A stretch of 64,000 nucleotides of DNA from Lophius americanus (lineage: Eukaryota > Chordata > Actinopteri > Lophiiformes > Lophiidae). The position numbers and the translations under genes were made by a program. The stretch spans positions 5,671,001 through 5,735,000 of the forward strand of contig JBBDHG010000051.1 in the NCBI GenBank assembly GCA_037951165.1, in the 5' to 3' direction. The notes under the pieces were generated by a model. It saw nothing but the letters and a program-made list of their open reading frames with translations. It ran no database searches and was not told the origin of the DNA. Shown one piece after another: positions 1 through 13,200 of this stretch (the first letter of the stretch is position 1; every line of letters begins with the position of its first letter).

Positions 1-440
1 TATTTTTCTATACGTACGAGAACTCTCCAAGTTTATATCTATCTATCAGTTTGAGCTGAGAGTGACCCAGAATGATCTGAATGAATCACCTTCATGCTGC
101 TACCTGAGGACACAGAACAAATGTTCGCTGTGGCCCTTCATCTCGGGAACGGGGACCACCACTTTGGCCAACGTCAGTGCTTCCCCAGTAGGGAACCAAT
201 TATGATATTGGTTATTTACCTCGAAGTTTTAACCTTCATTTTTTACAGAGTTCACCATTTTGAATCATGAAGGCCACAGTAGATTCTTGAGTTGGGAGGC
301 CTGAGATGAAGTTGGACATAGGTTGCGAATTAGCTTGACCAGAGAATCTTCCACACTGAACCAGAAAGACCCAAACTCACACGGACCCTGACCTCTACAG
401 ATGTATCAGGACGAATCAGGAGGAGGGCAGCTTTACTCCA
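1..440. other. no gene seen
   Basis: Unique-looking sequence beyond the 3' end of septin 7. I see no exon, repeat or RNA gene I can name. Confidence 0.5.
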
Positions 441-868
441 AAAGTTTTCACTATATGAACCTTGACTATTTTAACTGTAGGACCCTGGACTGTTTCACTG
501 TGTGAACATGAACTGTTTCACTGTGTGAACATGGACTGTTTCACTGTGTGAACATGGACCGTTTCACTGTGTGAACATGGACCGTTTCGCTGTGTGAACA
601 TGAACTGTTTCACTGTGTGAACATGGACTGTTTCACTGTGTGAACATGGACTGTTTCACTGTGTGAAGATGGACTGTTTCACTGTGTGAACATGCACTGT
701 TTCACTGTATGACCCCTGGTTGGACTGTTTCACTCTATGAACCTGGACTGTTTCACTGTATGACCCCGGGTTGGACTGTTTCACTCTATGAACCTGGACT
801 GTTTCACTGTATGACCCCGGGTTGGACTGTTTCACTCTATGAACCTGGACTGTTTCACTGCGTGAACC
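441..868. repeat. nested minisatellite, 23-bp unit and 51-bp higher-order unit
   Basis: From 490, nine near-identical 23-bp units (core CTGTTTCACTGTGTGAACAT) run to 696. From 697 the array changes to three copies of a 51-bp composite, a 28-bp variant plus a 23-bp variant, ending with a partial unit. Degenerate copies precede it at 441-489. Because 51 is divisible by three, the second half has a repetitive open frame, which is not a gene. Confidence 0.95.
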
Positions 869-1920
869 TTTTTCCTGCTGGGGGCTTTCTGCTAGTGAGG
901 TCCTTCATATTTTCCACAGTAATGATGTAATATTACACCGGCTGCTAATAGTCGTTGTCATTTACTAATGCCATTATGCAGGTTTTCACGACATGCCCAC
1001 ACTGGACTTTTCACACACCAGGGACTTACCTACTTGCTCTGACTTCATCCGAATACATACATGGTTTTTCATAAACCCAAGGCGCACTGAGCGCTTCTCC
1101 AAACTAAACATCTTTTACATATGAAAAGAGTTTTCATATGTACGTTAAAATAGAACCACACTCAACAATGTTCTGAAAACGATCCTCTTGCACCTGCAAA
1201 AACTTTTGAAAATAGTGTGGTATTATCCCAGAACAAAGCAGGAGTCCAAACCTCCACTTCAACTCTGAGCGAATAGAAACCATTAAAATCAAAAAAGCAT
1301 GCTAAAAGTCAAACCTTCAGGGCAAACAGTTCCTAGTCAACCTCAGTGACTCTGATGAAGGTGCAGGTTGTTCCTGATAAAAGCTCTAATCTTACATGCT
1401 TATGTAGAAGAACCTTTGCAGGAGGTCAGACGGGGAGATCCACCAGTAGGTGAAAGGATCCTTCACTAAGCACAGCTAAGGTTTTAGTTTCAACAAGACC
1501 AAGCGGCTGGGTCACGGTGAAAGTTCACAGACACTGATAACACTGAGGGCATGGAGTGTTCCAGAAACTGCAAGAGGAAGAGGAACCAGCTCAGACTTCT
1601 GCTGCCACCTTCAGGAAGGAAACATGATTAAGGTCTGCAGGCAAACTTCAGAGCCCCTCAGACTTTGTAATGTCACACATGAACTGCATGAAGGTTATAT
1701 TTAGATTTAAGACATATAAGGTTATTATATTTAATGGTATAAATAATAACGTGCTTAAACCTTAGAGAGTTTAACCCTTGTGATTTACGCACTTCCTCTT
1801 TAAAAGAAAGTTTCTATCTGTCCTATTATGAGGTCATAAATATCTTCCTCTTTAAACTCCAACGAAAAACTAGATTTAAAAGAGTTTTCCTTTCATGCAT
1901 TATTGAAACAGTGTCTTTAT
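869..1920. other. intergenic, only a short hairpin noted
   Basis: No exon or recognisable repeat family. It contains a perfect inverted repeat at 1116-1142, with 12-bp arms TACATATGAAAA around GAG. Confidence 0.5.
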
Positions 1921-1940
1921 ATAGACATATATCTATACAA

Positions 1941-1984
<44 letters not shown>

Positions 1985-2011
1985 TTTATATATAATATAA
2001 ATAAATATATA

Positions 2012-2067
<56 letters not shown>

Positions 2068-2108
2068 GTATATATATATTTAAAAAAATAAATATGTAGT
2101 ATATATAT
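1921..2108. repeat. AT dinucleotide microsatellite
   Basis: Long alternating TA tracts with occasional G or C interruptions. Confidence 0.97.
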
Positions 2109-2884
2109 GGAGTATTATTTTTGGTTTAAAAAAGGTACTCTGGTAAATCCACAATTATTGATTCAAAGTCTTTGCTCAGGTAAAAGTGAAAATATAAAGA
2201 CTCTTACACTCTTCTGGGAAACAGCAAATCTTCTGGTGACAGCAAATCTGGATGTTCCTACCTGGATCAGCTGGACTACCTGTGCAACCTGAATAGGCTG
2301 CAGGTACCAGATCCTGCTACCAGTAGAGACCAGCACACTAGAAACATGCAAAACTAGGTCAGTAATCAGTCAGAGAAAACTAGATCACTAATCAGTCAGA
2401 GAAATAGTTTGTGACTACCGCCTGCAGAACCATTCCCTTTTTGGGGGTAGTCTTGTTGTTGTCTCTCCTGTCTACCTGTTGTCACTTTGTTTTACCCAAA
2501 GCAGCTGAAACGGATCCCTTCAGCTGCCTACACTACTGTGATGATTAAGTGTTCCCCTCATTTTTTGTGAAGTGTATTAAAGCAACAGAAAAATGTATGA
2601 AACAACAACGACGTCAAATGAGGGATATGATATGAAACTAGAAAAGAATGTGTCCTTGAGTGGAGTAGTTGGGTCAACATACACATTTCTGTCCACCACT
2701 ATTAACTTTAAACAACTACAACAGGAACATGAATCAATAAACACCCTATATGACAGTAAAACACGGACACGCCCCCTTACTGCACGTGGAGTACTTTTAC
2801 TTACATACTTTAAGTGTAAGCATTATTTGTTTAGTAGTATACGTAAGTAAGAAGTTTCAAAGTGAAGTATTTGTACTTCAAGTA

Positions 2885-3115
2885 AATAGAAAGGAGGTGG
2901 TTGAGGTGGCGCTGACACCTCCCTCTAGAGGTTTTCACGGCACATCGCACTGGGAGGAAACCCAGAACTCATCTGAAGAATGGATGCCGGGGATCCCAGG
3001 ATGCCCGGGATCAGCTGGAGAGTGTTAGTGAAAAGAGGGATGATTGGAATTGCTTTATTAGTCTGCTGCCCCTGTGTCCTGATCCCAGACTGGCTGATGA
3101 AGAAAACAAATAATT
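2885..3115 (+). mobile_element. 3' end of a non-LTR retrotransposon (RTE/Rex3-like)
   Basis: The plus strand resembles the end of a fish reverse transcriptase ORF that occurs elsewhere in this window: a Pro/Arg-rich segment, then 'GGGATC...GAGCTGGAGAGTGTT', then a CTGCTGCCCC stretch and a short tail. It is truncated and broken by frameshifts. It points towards the 3' end of septin 7. Family assignment is from memory of fish repeats. Confidence 0.65.
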
Positions 3116-3294
3116 AATCAATCTTTCTGTTGGCAAACTTGAACGGGAATCAGAGTTCTGATCTCAACCCGCATCAACATCTGTGAACCCAACATGATCA
3201 CGCAACGTCGGTTTTGGACTTCACAGCACAACAGTGTAAACTTCAGTATCTTTTCCCCTTGTGTGCATGCAAAAGAATATAACCAAAGCCACCT

Positions 3295-4227
3295 GTTATT
3301 TCCCATCACAATTTTATTCTGTGACTTTATACAATAAAAACGAGACGTTACAAAAACAGCTGCGGAACACAAACAGTGCTGAATGTGATGTAAAGAAAGC
3401 AAACCTCCAGTCCACCCTTGTCTGACTGACTGACTGACTGAAACATCTCGGCTCTAGCTTTCTCAAACAACAACATCCAACACAACCTTTCTACATCCTG
3501 CTCCTGGAAACACTTGACTCTGCTTTATCTTACAGAATCTGTTCAAGAGGCGTCAATACATTCATGTTAAAAGCACTTCTTGAGCAGTTTCTTTACATAC
3601 TGTGGGTGACATGAGGAAATGTGGTTGGTTTCCAGGGGCAGGAATAGGAGATAAATGGAAGTTATTTCTACGGCAGGGCCGATATAAAAAAGGAGCATTA
3701 GAAAGATTAACACGGCAGGTTATGGTTACACAATTTACACCAGAGGAGATGGAGGAACATGACATCCTGGTAGGACATTAGCTGTAATGCCTAAGTAAGT
3801 GAATGGAGAGATACATGTGGAAACAAAAACAGTGCCTGAGGTGAGCTTCAGCCTGACAGGAAGTGAACGGCTGACATCTTTGGTTGGTTTTTGGCATAAC
3901 AAAAGCTGCAGCACAGTGAGGTGCAGCCTCCGACATTCCCACAGTAGAAGAAGAAAAGAGGAAAGAATGACTGAAGCCTGAACTCCAGTTTATCATGAAG
4001 GATCGTTGATCATGTTCCCGATGTGAACCAAAAACATGATTGTGTAGTGAGCCAGAGCACATACCTGAGGAGGATGAACAACACCACCCCCCACCCCCCT
4101 TCCAGGTGAGTATTAGACCGTAATATGGCCGATCAGCGGCGATAGATGATGGACTGACGTCCTGATAGTCAAGACTGGCAGGCTGCCAAAATAATACACC
4201 GTAACATCAGGAGGCTCCTTCTTCTCT
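3295..4227 (-). other. septin 7 3' UTR (inferred extent)
   Basis: No coding signal follows the stop codon. The transcript strand carries a G-rich run at 4099-4087 and no obvious transposon until about 3.1 kb. The end is set by the AATAAA at 3320-3315. The exact cleavage site is unknown. Confidence 0.55.
3315..3320 (-). promoter_or_regulatory. poly(A) signal AATAAA for septin 7
   Basis: Plus-strand TTTATT, read AATAAA on the transcript strand, about 910 nt beyond the stop. A second copy at 3059-3054 lies inside a LINE fragment and is the weaker candidate. Confidence 0.5.
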
Positions 4228-4264
4228 TTAAAATATCTTCTTCTTTTTGTTCTTTTCCAGGGTC
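4228..4264 (-). CDS. sept7: septin 7 exon 14, terminal coding exon
   Basis: 37 nt completing the Arg codon and coding [11 protein letters not shown] then TAA at 4230-4228. The lysine-rich end matches the septin 7 C-terminus I recall, with Lys where mammals have Gly before KIF. The acceptor is the less common AAG type, preceded by a pyrimidine-rich run. Confidence 0.95.
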
Positions 4265-7200
4265 CTTGATACACAAGAGGAGAGGAGAATGGTCAATGAA
4301 CTTTGACAGACTTTTTGAAAAAGTAAAAGATTTAATAATAGGAATTTTTAAAAGTCCCTGAATAGCAGGAGGCTCCAATTAGTAATATTGTTTTGGGTTT
4401 AAAAAGTGTTGTTACAAAATGGAAATGAATCCAAACATCTCAAAGTCCTACTTGTAACCAAAATCAAAGCAACATTTCAGCAATCAGTAGACATTTGTAG
4501 TCACTCTGATTCCGGTTAACAAGAGGGGAATGGAGCCTGGAAACCAGGAGATCACGATCGACCTGTCATTCTTTCTTTTCTTTTTGCGAGGCAGACAACA
4601 AACATTCTATTTTTGGAAAGCAGAGAAGATAATCAAACTTTAAGAAATAAAGTCATGACAAGTTTTCAAGCAAACATTGTGAGAATTTAAATTTCTATTT
4701 GGCTGGTTTTAAAAGACATACAAAAGCAGAGTAGGGAGTATTATTTAGTATTTAACATCTGTGGACCCCGTGTTCTTTCAGGTCTGACGGCGGACCCTGG
4801 CCTATATTGGTTCATGAAAGATTACTGACCACATCTTTTAACTATTCTCAAAGGCATCTACCTGGAGGCGTCTAGTTTCTGCTGCTCCAGAATCCTCTGC
4901 TGGGCCTCCCAGTTGGCCTTCTCTTCCTCAAATTGGTGGCGTTTCTCTTCGAGCTCTTTGTGCTGGGCCTCCAGTTTCTTTTGCATCTGCTCATATCGTC
5001 TCTGGAACTGGAGGGACAGTCAGCGGTTAACACGACATTGACAAACTACACAGACTGATCATACAGACATACATACAGTCATACAGAAACATCTTCATCG
5101 GTTCACCTCGGCTTCAGAATCGCTGAGCTTCTGGAGTTTCTCCTTGACCTTCGTCTCAAACACTTGTTCCATCTCCTGTTCCATCTTCTTCATCTTGGAC
5201 CCGTGATCACGTCGCTCCTCCTCCATCTGGGCTAGAGGACTCCTGCAAACAACAAACCAAAGTTCCATCAGACAGCACCCACAGGCAGACGGGTTCATGG
5301 TGACCCAGTTATAAAGGTCTGACAGCAGAGCGATGATGATAGCATGAAGATGCAGAGTGAGGGAGGTAGCACTGGTCCATGGAAACCTTCTGACACAGAA
5401 CGCCTCCAGTGAGGGCCTGAAGCTTGGAGGAGACAGCAGCTTGTCAGGAGAACGGGCATGATGAGAGAAGAAACTGATAACCTGCAACCTGAGGTTGACA
5501 TCAAGCTAGAAAGTCGTTGGAGGTCTTTATCATCTCTTGCACAGCAGCAGCTAACTTCTTGATTATTAATGTAACACTTGTTTATGATGCTAACAACCAT
5601 CTTTACAATAATTATTACGAATGCAGTTACACTTTTAAGCAAGTTAGCATGGTAATTGTGTGAATTAGCAGTGCCAATATCAAATCAAATGGAAGAAAAC
5701 AAATTGATTTATTAATTTAACCCAAAAAGCCCATTTATTACAGCCTTTGAGCTACATTGGTAGCATCACCCTTGACATGACAATGTCAGCTGGCCTACAA
5801 ATAATGACATCATCAGCCTCACTTGGTGATAGGTCTGAAGTAGCAAATATTAACATGTTGAAGATTGGGGCAACTTGGTAAGTACACGGGTTATCCAAAA
5901 TATTATGATCACCTGCTGGTGTGGTTGTGTGTCGGTTCACATTTGTCATCAAAACAGCTATAATGGTACCGAGTTCTGACAGCTTTCTACAAGAACCAGA
6001 TTTATCTTTTCGGTTATTGTGCTACAGAACTGCTTCTTCGGAATGAGAAAACAAATGCTATCTTTCACTATCCACGTACATCGATGAGCCATGGCAATGG
6101 CCCTGTTACCAGCTCACTAGTTGTCCCTCCTTGAACCACTTGGGTCGGTACTAACCATTATAGACAAGGAACACCCAACAAGACCCGCAGTTCTGGAGAT
6201 ACTCTGACCCACTTGTCTAACCATCACATTTTGCACGTTTCAGAAAAAAAAGTTCCTCTTCTTACTAAATTTATCCCACCCATTGACAAGACTCACTTGA
6301 CCATATAGTCAATTTTAATTTCTTGCCCATCAGTGGTTAGAATGTTATGGCTGATTGGTATATCTGTTCATTTAGCCAACTGAGTCATCATGTTCACATG
6401 GACATCGTTGCCCCGGTTATGAGTTTTTTCCTGGTTCTGGTCATATTCGGGACGTGACATGTTAAGATGAGCCCAGAGACAGCTGGATATTCATATTCCT
6501 GTATACAGGATTAACACTCCTACCCTGGTTACACCCTGGTCCTACCCTGACTACTTCCTGCTGCTTGCCCCCTGTAATGTTTATCAAGCGGAAACATTAG
6601 CCGTCATTTTGGTAACTGAAACTTGATTTAGAACAATTTGACTGTAGCTATACAATTGCTAGCTGTATTGAATACACACATGGCTGATTCACATTATTAC
6701 CAGCAGCAACTGATATATGTTAGTCCGATGAAACAATAGCAGTAAATAGCCGTTATTTCAACATTAGCAGCAAAGTGGAGTCGTTAAGGTCTTCAGAACA
6801 AACTGCAAAGCAAGTAAGGGATCAGAATGATAAATGACAATAGGTGGGTTAACACAGACTCATTTATTCAAACTAGAATTGGTTTAAAAGCATAACCAGA
6901 ATGAAAATGTACCACATAAACACCCCATTGTGAAACGGAAGACCCATTCCGATTGATATTTAATTCTGGTCTACGGGGTTAGAGTAAAGCTTTGGGGTTA
7001 ACATATCGGAAGGACAACCCCAGCATGTAATGGAGTACTTACCGGCTTCACAACTCACATGCCAGCTTTTAATGAGGCAGACCACCGGGGAGAGTTTGTT
7101 TTTATATACAAACTCTCAAGGAATTAAGGGCTGAAGTACGAATATATTAATTCTAAAAACACATTCGAGAAAAACTGAGAGCATGATCCGTGATAGACCG

Positions 7201-10200
7201 AAGCTGTGAACAAACTAGACCCACGCTGTCTTCCCCGACAGCTAGGGTTTATCCCGTTGGTTAAGAATCCCCCCCTGGTGAACTCCTGGAAGTAAATGTG
7301 AAGTGATGTCTGAAACAGTGTTTGTCAAAAAGAAAGCTCCCCTTGTGAGTAAAATAAGAATGAATCCTACAACATGCAACAACGACGGAAGTCTTTGAAG
7401 CAGAGGAAGACCACTGATGAAGGTCTCTGCATGGATCTGGGTTTCCCGGATAAATCGTATGATGAGGACTTCCAGTTTTAAAATGTTAATTTGGCTGATG
7501 TTGATACAAACGTAACTTCTGGTGAGTTCAACACACAACACTGCCTCACAAACTGACATTATCTAAGCTACTATTGTAATGTTCAAACGTTTGCTCACAT
7601 TATGTTGACTTTAAACTTCAACAACAAAGCCTTAGTGTGTTTTGTTATCCAGTAATACCACTCTGAGGTACTGATAAGGCTTTCTTGTGCTCGCCTTCTC
7701 CCCTCTCTTGCCTCCAGTGGGAGTAAGCCTGCGTTAATATCAGGATGTTGCTTTATCTAAAGCATAACAATCACAACAAAAACTGTGCGGATCACATGAT
7801 AGTCGCCCTTCTAATGATAAAACACGTCATATACATCATTAGTCGCTTTTGTGCATCACACAGCTGTTCCGATAAAATGCGTTGGTGCCTGTAAACACCA
7901 GATCCTGTTAGATCACTACAAAGTAGATAGAAAATCTTATATTGGAATGATTTCAAACAGAATGAAAAAAAAGCATCCATGTAAACCCCACTATTGATTG
8001 TCTTTCACACAGAGAGGATGAAGCAAGTTCTTTAACTTTTAAAAGGGTGCAATTTAAAATAAATCATAAAAGAAACAGGATCCCATGAGGCAGAGGACTG
8101 AAAAGTTGTCAGAGAGTTTTGAAGAAGTGAAGTTAGACTTACATGCCAGCATCCGTCTCAGGTCTAAAAACAAACAAAACAAATGCACAGACACTTAGCA
8201 TGCTTCCAACGACAACACGCTCGCAGTCATTACTGCAGCCGGTGGATTAGGACTCAGACGATGCCAATTGGTGCTGTCAGATTAGGCAGGACTGAGACGC
8301 GAGGCCAGTTAGTGGGGGGTTAGTGGGGACTCCTCTGGCCCAGGAGTGGGTTTAGAGGTTTTGACTGACTTGGCAACAGCTTGTTGATTTTAATCTGCGG
8401 ATCATGCGCCAGAAACTTTGACATCTGAACTGTGGTTACTTCTGTGGTTACACAGTGAATGAGCTGCTGAGGATCGTCATGGTAACAGCAGCTACATTTC
8501 TCTATAAGGTCAAACTGGCAACTTTGTTAATATTCGGCCAATACTTACTTGGTTAGCTGTCCCTTAATCTTATTGTTGTCTCCACCATTGTAGGTGACAG
8601 CAGCCAGTTTCCGGCTACGGTAGTTTTCATAATGAACGTTGTTCGTCACATCCTTCAGGTCCTGCATGTGGGTCCTAGAAAGAGGTACCAGTTAGCCTTC
8701 TAAAATCTTTTTATTAATACTCATATTCTTGCTTAAAACCTGTTCTTCTCGGAGGGCCCATAACAGGCTTCTACTTAGTTTTTGCAGTTTACTTTTGTAC
8801 TGTGCACAATTCTAGATGTTGATATTGGTTTATGTCACAGCCAAAGATTGTAGAATGTGTGCAGAGCCCCTTAGTGGATACATGTGGTACTTTACAGCCA
8901 AATCCCCTCTTTGGGTTCCAAGTCCCAGTTCCATACATTCTAACTATGCCAAATGGAGAGTCCTCCCGGTCCTATCCCACATAACTGTGTAGAATAACAT
9001 GAACTCGCAGTAGTTATCAATAAGTTTCAGAGCAGTTACTCATTATTCTTCATGTGTTACTGTAATATAGTGATGTTATAGATGTTTAGTCGACTAAAAC
9101 AAAATAATCAGGCAAGGAAATAAATAGTTATTTTTTTGTGTTAAATCACAGATTACTCACACATAGTACAAGGTACAATACAACTGACAAGAACAATAAA
9201 TTATTTTAGGTGTTCGTTCTCCATAGACACCAAGGCTACAGAAATACACCAGATAGTAGTGGAGCTTTTTCAAATTTATGTTGGGTTTGTGATTGAGGCG
9301 AGGCTGAACTTAAAAAAATCCAATGAGTTTAAGAAGATTAATATTTTTATAATTCTACTATGCTACACTTTCAGAAGAATCCTACGTAAAACTCCTCAGA
9401 TCACACATTAAAAAAAAATCCACATTGGGGAGAGTGCTGGGCAAATCAATGTGCAGAACACTAAACTGATTCCAAACTGGATTGGTCGAGGACAGGGTTA
9501 ACATTTCCACCCAAGAACATTATCTACATCTTTTTTTTAATATGCTTTGTTGTAATAAAAGCATGAGTGTGCATCCTCTGGAGAAGGTGCGAGAGCTTCA
9601 ATGTGTTTACGTGCGCCACGAGATGGGATCACCAGGAACTCCCAACCTCTGTGATCCTCAGCGTTTAGAGTTTAGGATCTCAAGGAAACTGGAGATTTGG
9701 ATTACGTTTTAGGAGCTTGATGGAGTCATTTCGAATTCAGGGTTGATTTTTAAATAAGTTGCCAGCTTCATCCTTGATTGTTTAGGAAATGCTGTAGTAA
9801 CGCTCAAGATGAAAGCTCAGCGTTTCGTGAGTTCCCACCAGCATGGTGGAAGCAGATAGATACGGAATTTTTTATTTTTGAGTTAACCGGCCTTTTAGAA
9901 ATTAGATCCGTATTGGAAGTTGGATATCCATGGTGAATTTACCTGAACGTACACCTGAGGGTAAAGACTGACACAATACATGACCTCAGATACGGACTCA
10001 TACATGTGGCTATTATCTTAAACTTCACTGAACCCAAAGCAGAAAGAAGGAATTAATTTCACAGTTCCATATTCCAAGCGTTAAAGGTCCTTGGCCAAAC
10101 AAAACTGTCTAGCTCTGAGGAGGAGGAGCTGATGTGTTTCTGCTCACCTGATGAGCATGTTCCGGAGGATTGTAAAATCACAGTGCTCCCCGTTTTCCAC

Positions 10201-13200
10201 TGTAAGCAAGATGTGACAAACAGAACAGATCAGATAAACACACTCGTTCAGAACTGGAACTACAATGAAGACTGAAGAAGAGTGTGAAACATCATCTCTA
10301 TAGTCATCAAACCTGACGGACCTCACTTTGACAGTCATGGCTCTTTGACACACGGCTTTGCACACAGCTTATGTTTGTCAAAGTAAGAGTTTATTCGTTT
10401 GAACATGAAATATATTCTCAAGGTTATGTATTCACTTTCAATTGTGTTACAAAGATATTTTCAAACAATTAATTTCTGTATTTTCTTATGTTTTACAAAC
10501 AACCAAATCTTCCTGGAACCGGGGGCCGTACAAACAATTTAGGATTTTTATTTTGTCATATGAAGAAGAAAAAAAATGCTGGGATGCATTTCTTACTTTC
10601 TGTTCCACATAAAGTCATAATATTCATCAGTCAAATAAATTCAAATTTTATTTATCTTTAACTTTCTTTAATCGTTTAGTATCTGAAAGCGGTAACTTAT
10701 AAATCCATTTCCTATTTGACACTATATGGCATTTACATTTCCAATTTTCATAATGCTTAAGACCTTCCGCTGTGTCATCACAATTTGTTTTTGGTTTAAG
10801 TTCACAATATCTGAAAATCTTATTGAAATAATAATAATAATAATAATACATTTAATTTATAATGCACTTTACATTTGGATCAAATCTCAAAGTGCTACAA
10901 AGTAAAAGCAGATAAAAGCATCAACAAAAAGTAAAATAATAAATATATAAAAACCTGACCAAAAATAAAAAATAAAAATAATTATTATTATATTATTGAA
11001 ATATGATGACATTTTGTGGAGGTAAGGGCTGAGGTCCATTAGCTTTTGAAACAGCAAGGACATGGATGGCTGTGGTACCATAAACCAACAGTAGACGGCG
11101 TCTTGCACTGCTGTCTGCATTCCATCACCAGCGAAATTCCCCACAGTCCTCTGGGGTTTCTCCAGGCTGCCGTGGAAGAGCCATTGCATAGCTTCTCAGG
11201 ATCTTTGCCCCGTCTCTCTTCCCACCCTCTGTCTGTATTTATGCTGAAAAAATTCTTGGTATTCCATAACTCACTGTCAATGGATGCCAAACAGTGCAGG
11301 CAAACCAGTTCCATTCTATTCAGCCACTACACCTTACTGGGTTGTTCTCTGACATGTCATTTTTCCCTCAGTCTTGAATTCATTCTCTGCAGTAAATACC
11401 TCTGAACCCACACACATTCACACTGGGGTTACCCTCCTCACTTTAATACTCTGTCATGTCTCATAAGTCTCACCACCGTGTCACAGCAGCTTCCTGTGTC
11501 AGGTCGAGTTGGACTCTCATATCCTGTGCTAAAGAAAAAGAATGTTTAGCTTCTCACTGGCGGCTCCGGATAGTCACTCTGTTTTCTACCAGTGACAGTA
11601 GAAAAACACCAAAGAGGCTAGTTCAAACTAAATCTGAGAGAGTATTTCTTTATGACCAGACATTTAATCCGCCATTGAGGAGTTCAACAGATTGGATGCA
11701 AATGAATTAATGGGCCCCCTGTGGAGTAATCTTTATCTTCTTGTCATCAGTTCTGTTTGAATCCAGAACTACTCAGTGAAAAATACGAGAGGCGATAAAA
11801 CCAAACCTTTCAGGAGAAGTTGAAAAAATGTGGCGCAACTACTAGACCGACATTTACACAACAGTCCGACCGGAAAAAAGAAGTTCCTTCGGAGTAGGAG
11901 CAGGTGTCTGAGACTGGAGAGGGAATGTGATCTTGTGGGTCCAAACACAAATGTTGCAAGAACAGGCAGGGTTTAACCTCAGATGGTGATCCTGGTCTGG
12001 AGTGGATTTTGCTAACACTTACCAAATGGAGGGAGTTGAAAATGTAAAGCCGAATAAAGGGGGATTTTACCAAACTAATAAAAAAGAGATATTACCAAAC
12101 CAAAAGTAAGCAAGCCAGGTTTGGGAGTGGGACAAATGTCTCCTTGGAAGGACTAGAACTGGACTGAAACTTATATGTTGCTACTATACTCATACTATCC
12201 TCTGCTTTAAAGACACCATTTACTCCTTCTTTCATTTTTTCTGGAAATTGTGGGGCATCGAAAGGCCTTCACTAGGATAAAGAACAGTAAAACAAGGCAT
12301 ATATAAATGGCTTTAATGTAGATTCATTTTAAATAGATGTGAATGAGTGCGCATACATTTTAATAGACTCCACTGCATCTTGATAGATTATATAGTTTCA
12401 ATTCCGGTGAGGGTGGGACTAGACACCAAGGTCATAGGATTGTGCAGAAGTCAATAAAATTCACTGGGACCGGTATAAAGCAACCAGTCCTGTGCAGGAA
12501 CCGGACCGTGGTCCTCCAGAAATTGTTCAGTCAAGAGTAATTAAAGCCGTCTACATCTTAGGGAAGAAGTTGTCGTCTCAGAATGTACAGTCATCACAAA
12601 CTGTAGCAGATGACTGCGTGATGAGATCTTCATTTTCTCAGACAATCCTTTCTTGGTTTTTTTCAATAACCCCAAACACAACAGCACACAGGTTATCAAC
12701 CGCAGACTCTGTGAAATCATCACAGTGGAGATAAAGTGAATGGAACAAGAGCCAAATAACTCATTTTCTACTTTGGGACACAGACTTCTCTATCACCCCT
12801 TGTATCATGTGGATCCTTGAGGTCCGAAAAAAATTATCACTGCCTCCAAGTTCTCCTGTTTATTCAAATCTGAACACAATTGAAATGAAGGACCGATCAA
12901 GCTGCCTGCCTATGCACTGCCGATGGTGAGAAACCAACAACCAACGACTCCATGAACTCTATACTATACACACATATATATATATATATATAAAAGGCAG
13001 CAAACGGTATTGTTGATCTTTGGTTGATTTGTCGGACGCAGGAAAAATGGACATGAATACTGACCTGAGCAACTTTGACAAATTATACAGGTCTTGTTGG
13101 GTGAATGGGAGATTCTTACCCTATAAGCAGGGTCGGGACGTTCTTTCGTTCTGTATAATTCAACAAAGGCATCATAGAGATAGCTTTTCAAAAGTATTTT

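Noticed and set aside
709..930. Open frame of 73 codons with a 17-residue repeat
   Set aside because: It is only the 51-bp minisatellite read in frame. No start context, splice sites or homology.
3054..3059. AATAAA as septin 7 poly(A) signal
   Set aside because: It lies inside a LINE 3' fragment. The signal at 3315-3320 comes first on the transcript.
4560..4600. Possible alternative lysine/arginine-rich last exon of septin 7
   Set aside because: The reverse strand encodes KKKRK-like residues, but no good acceptor is in the right phase, and exon 14 at 4228-4264 matches the known C-terminus.
11039..11405. Overlapping open frames on both strands in septin 7 intron 8
   Set aside because: Neither translation resembles a known protein. 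Two antiparallel frames of equal quality argue for chance or an unknown repeat.
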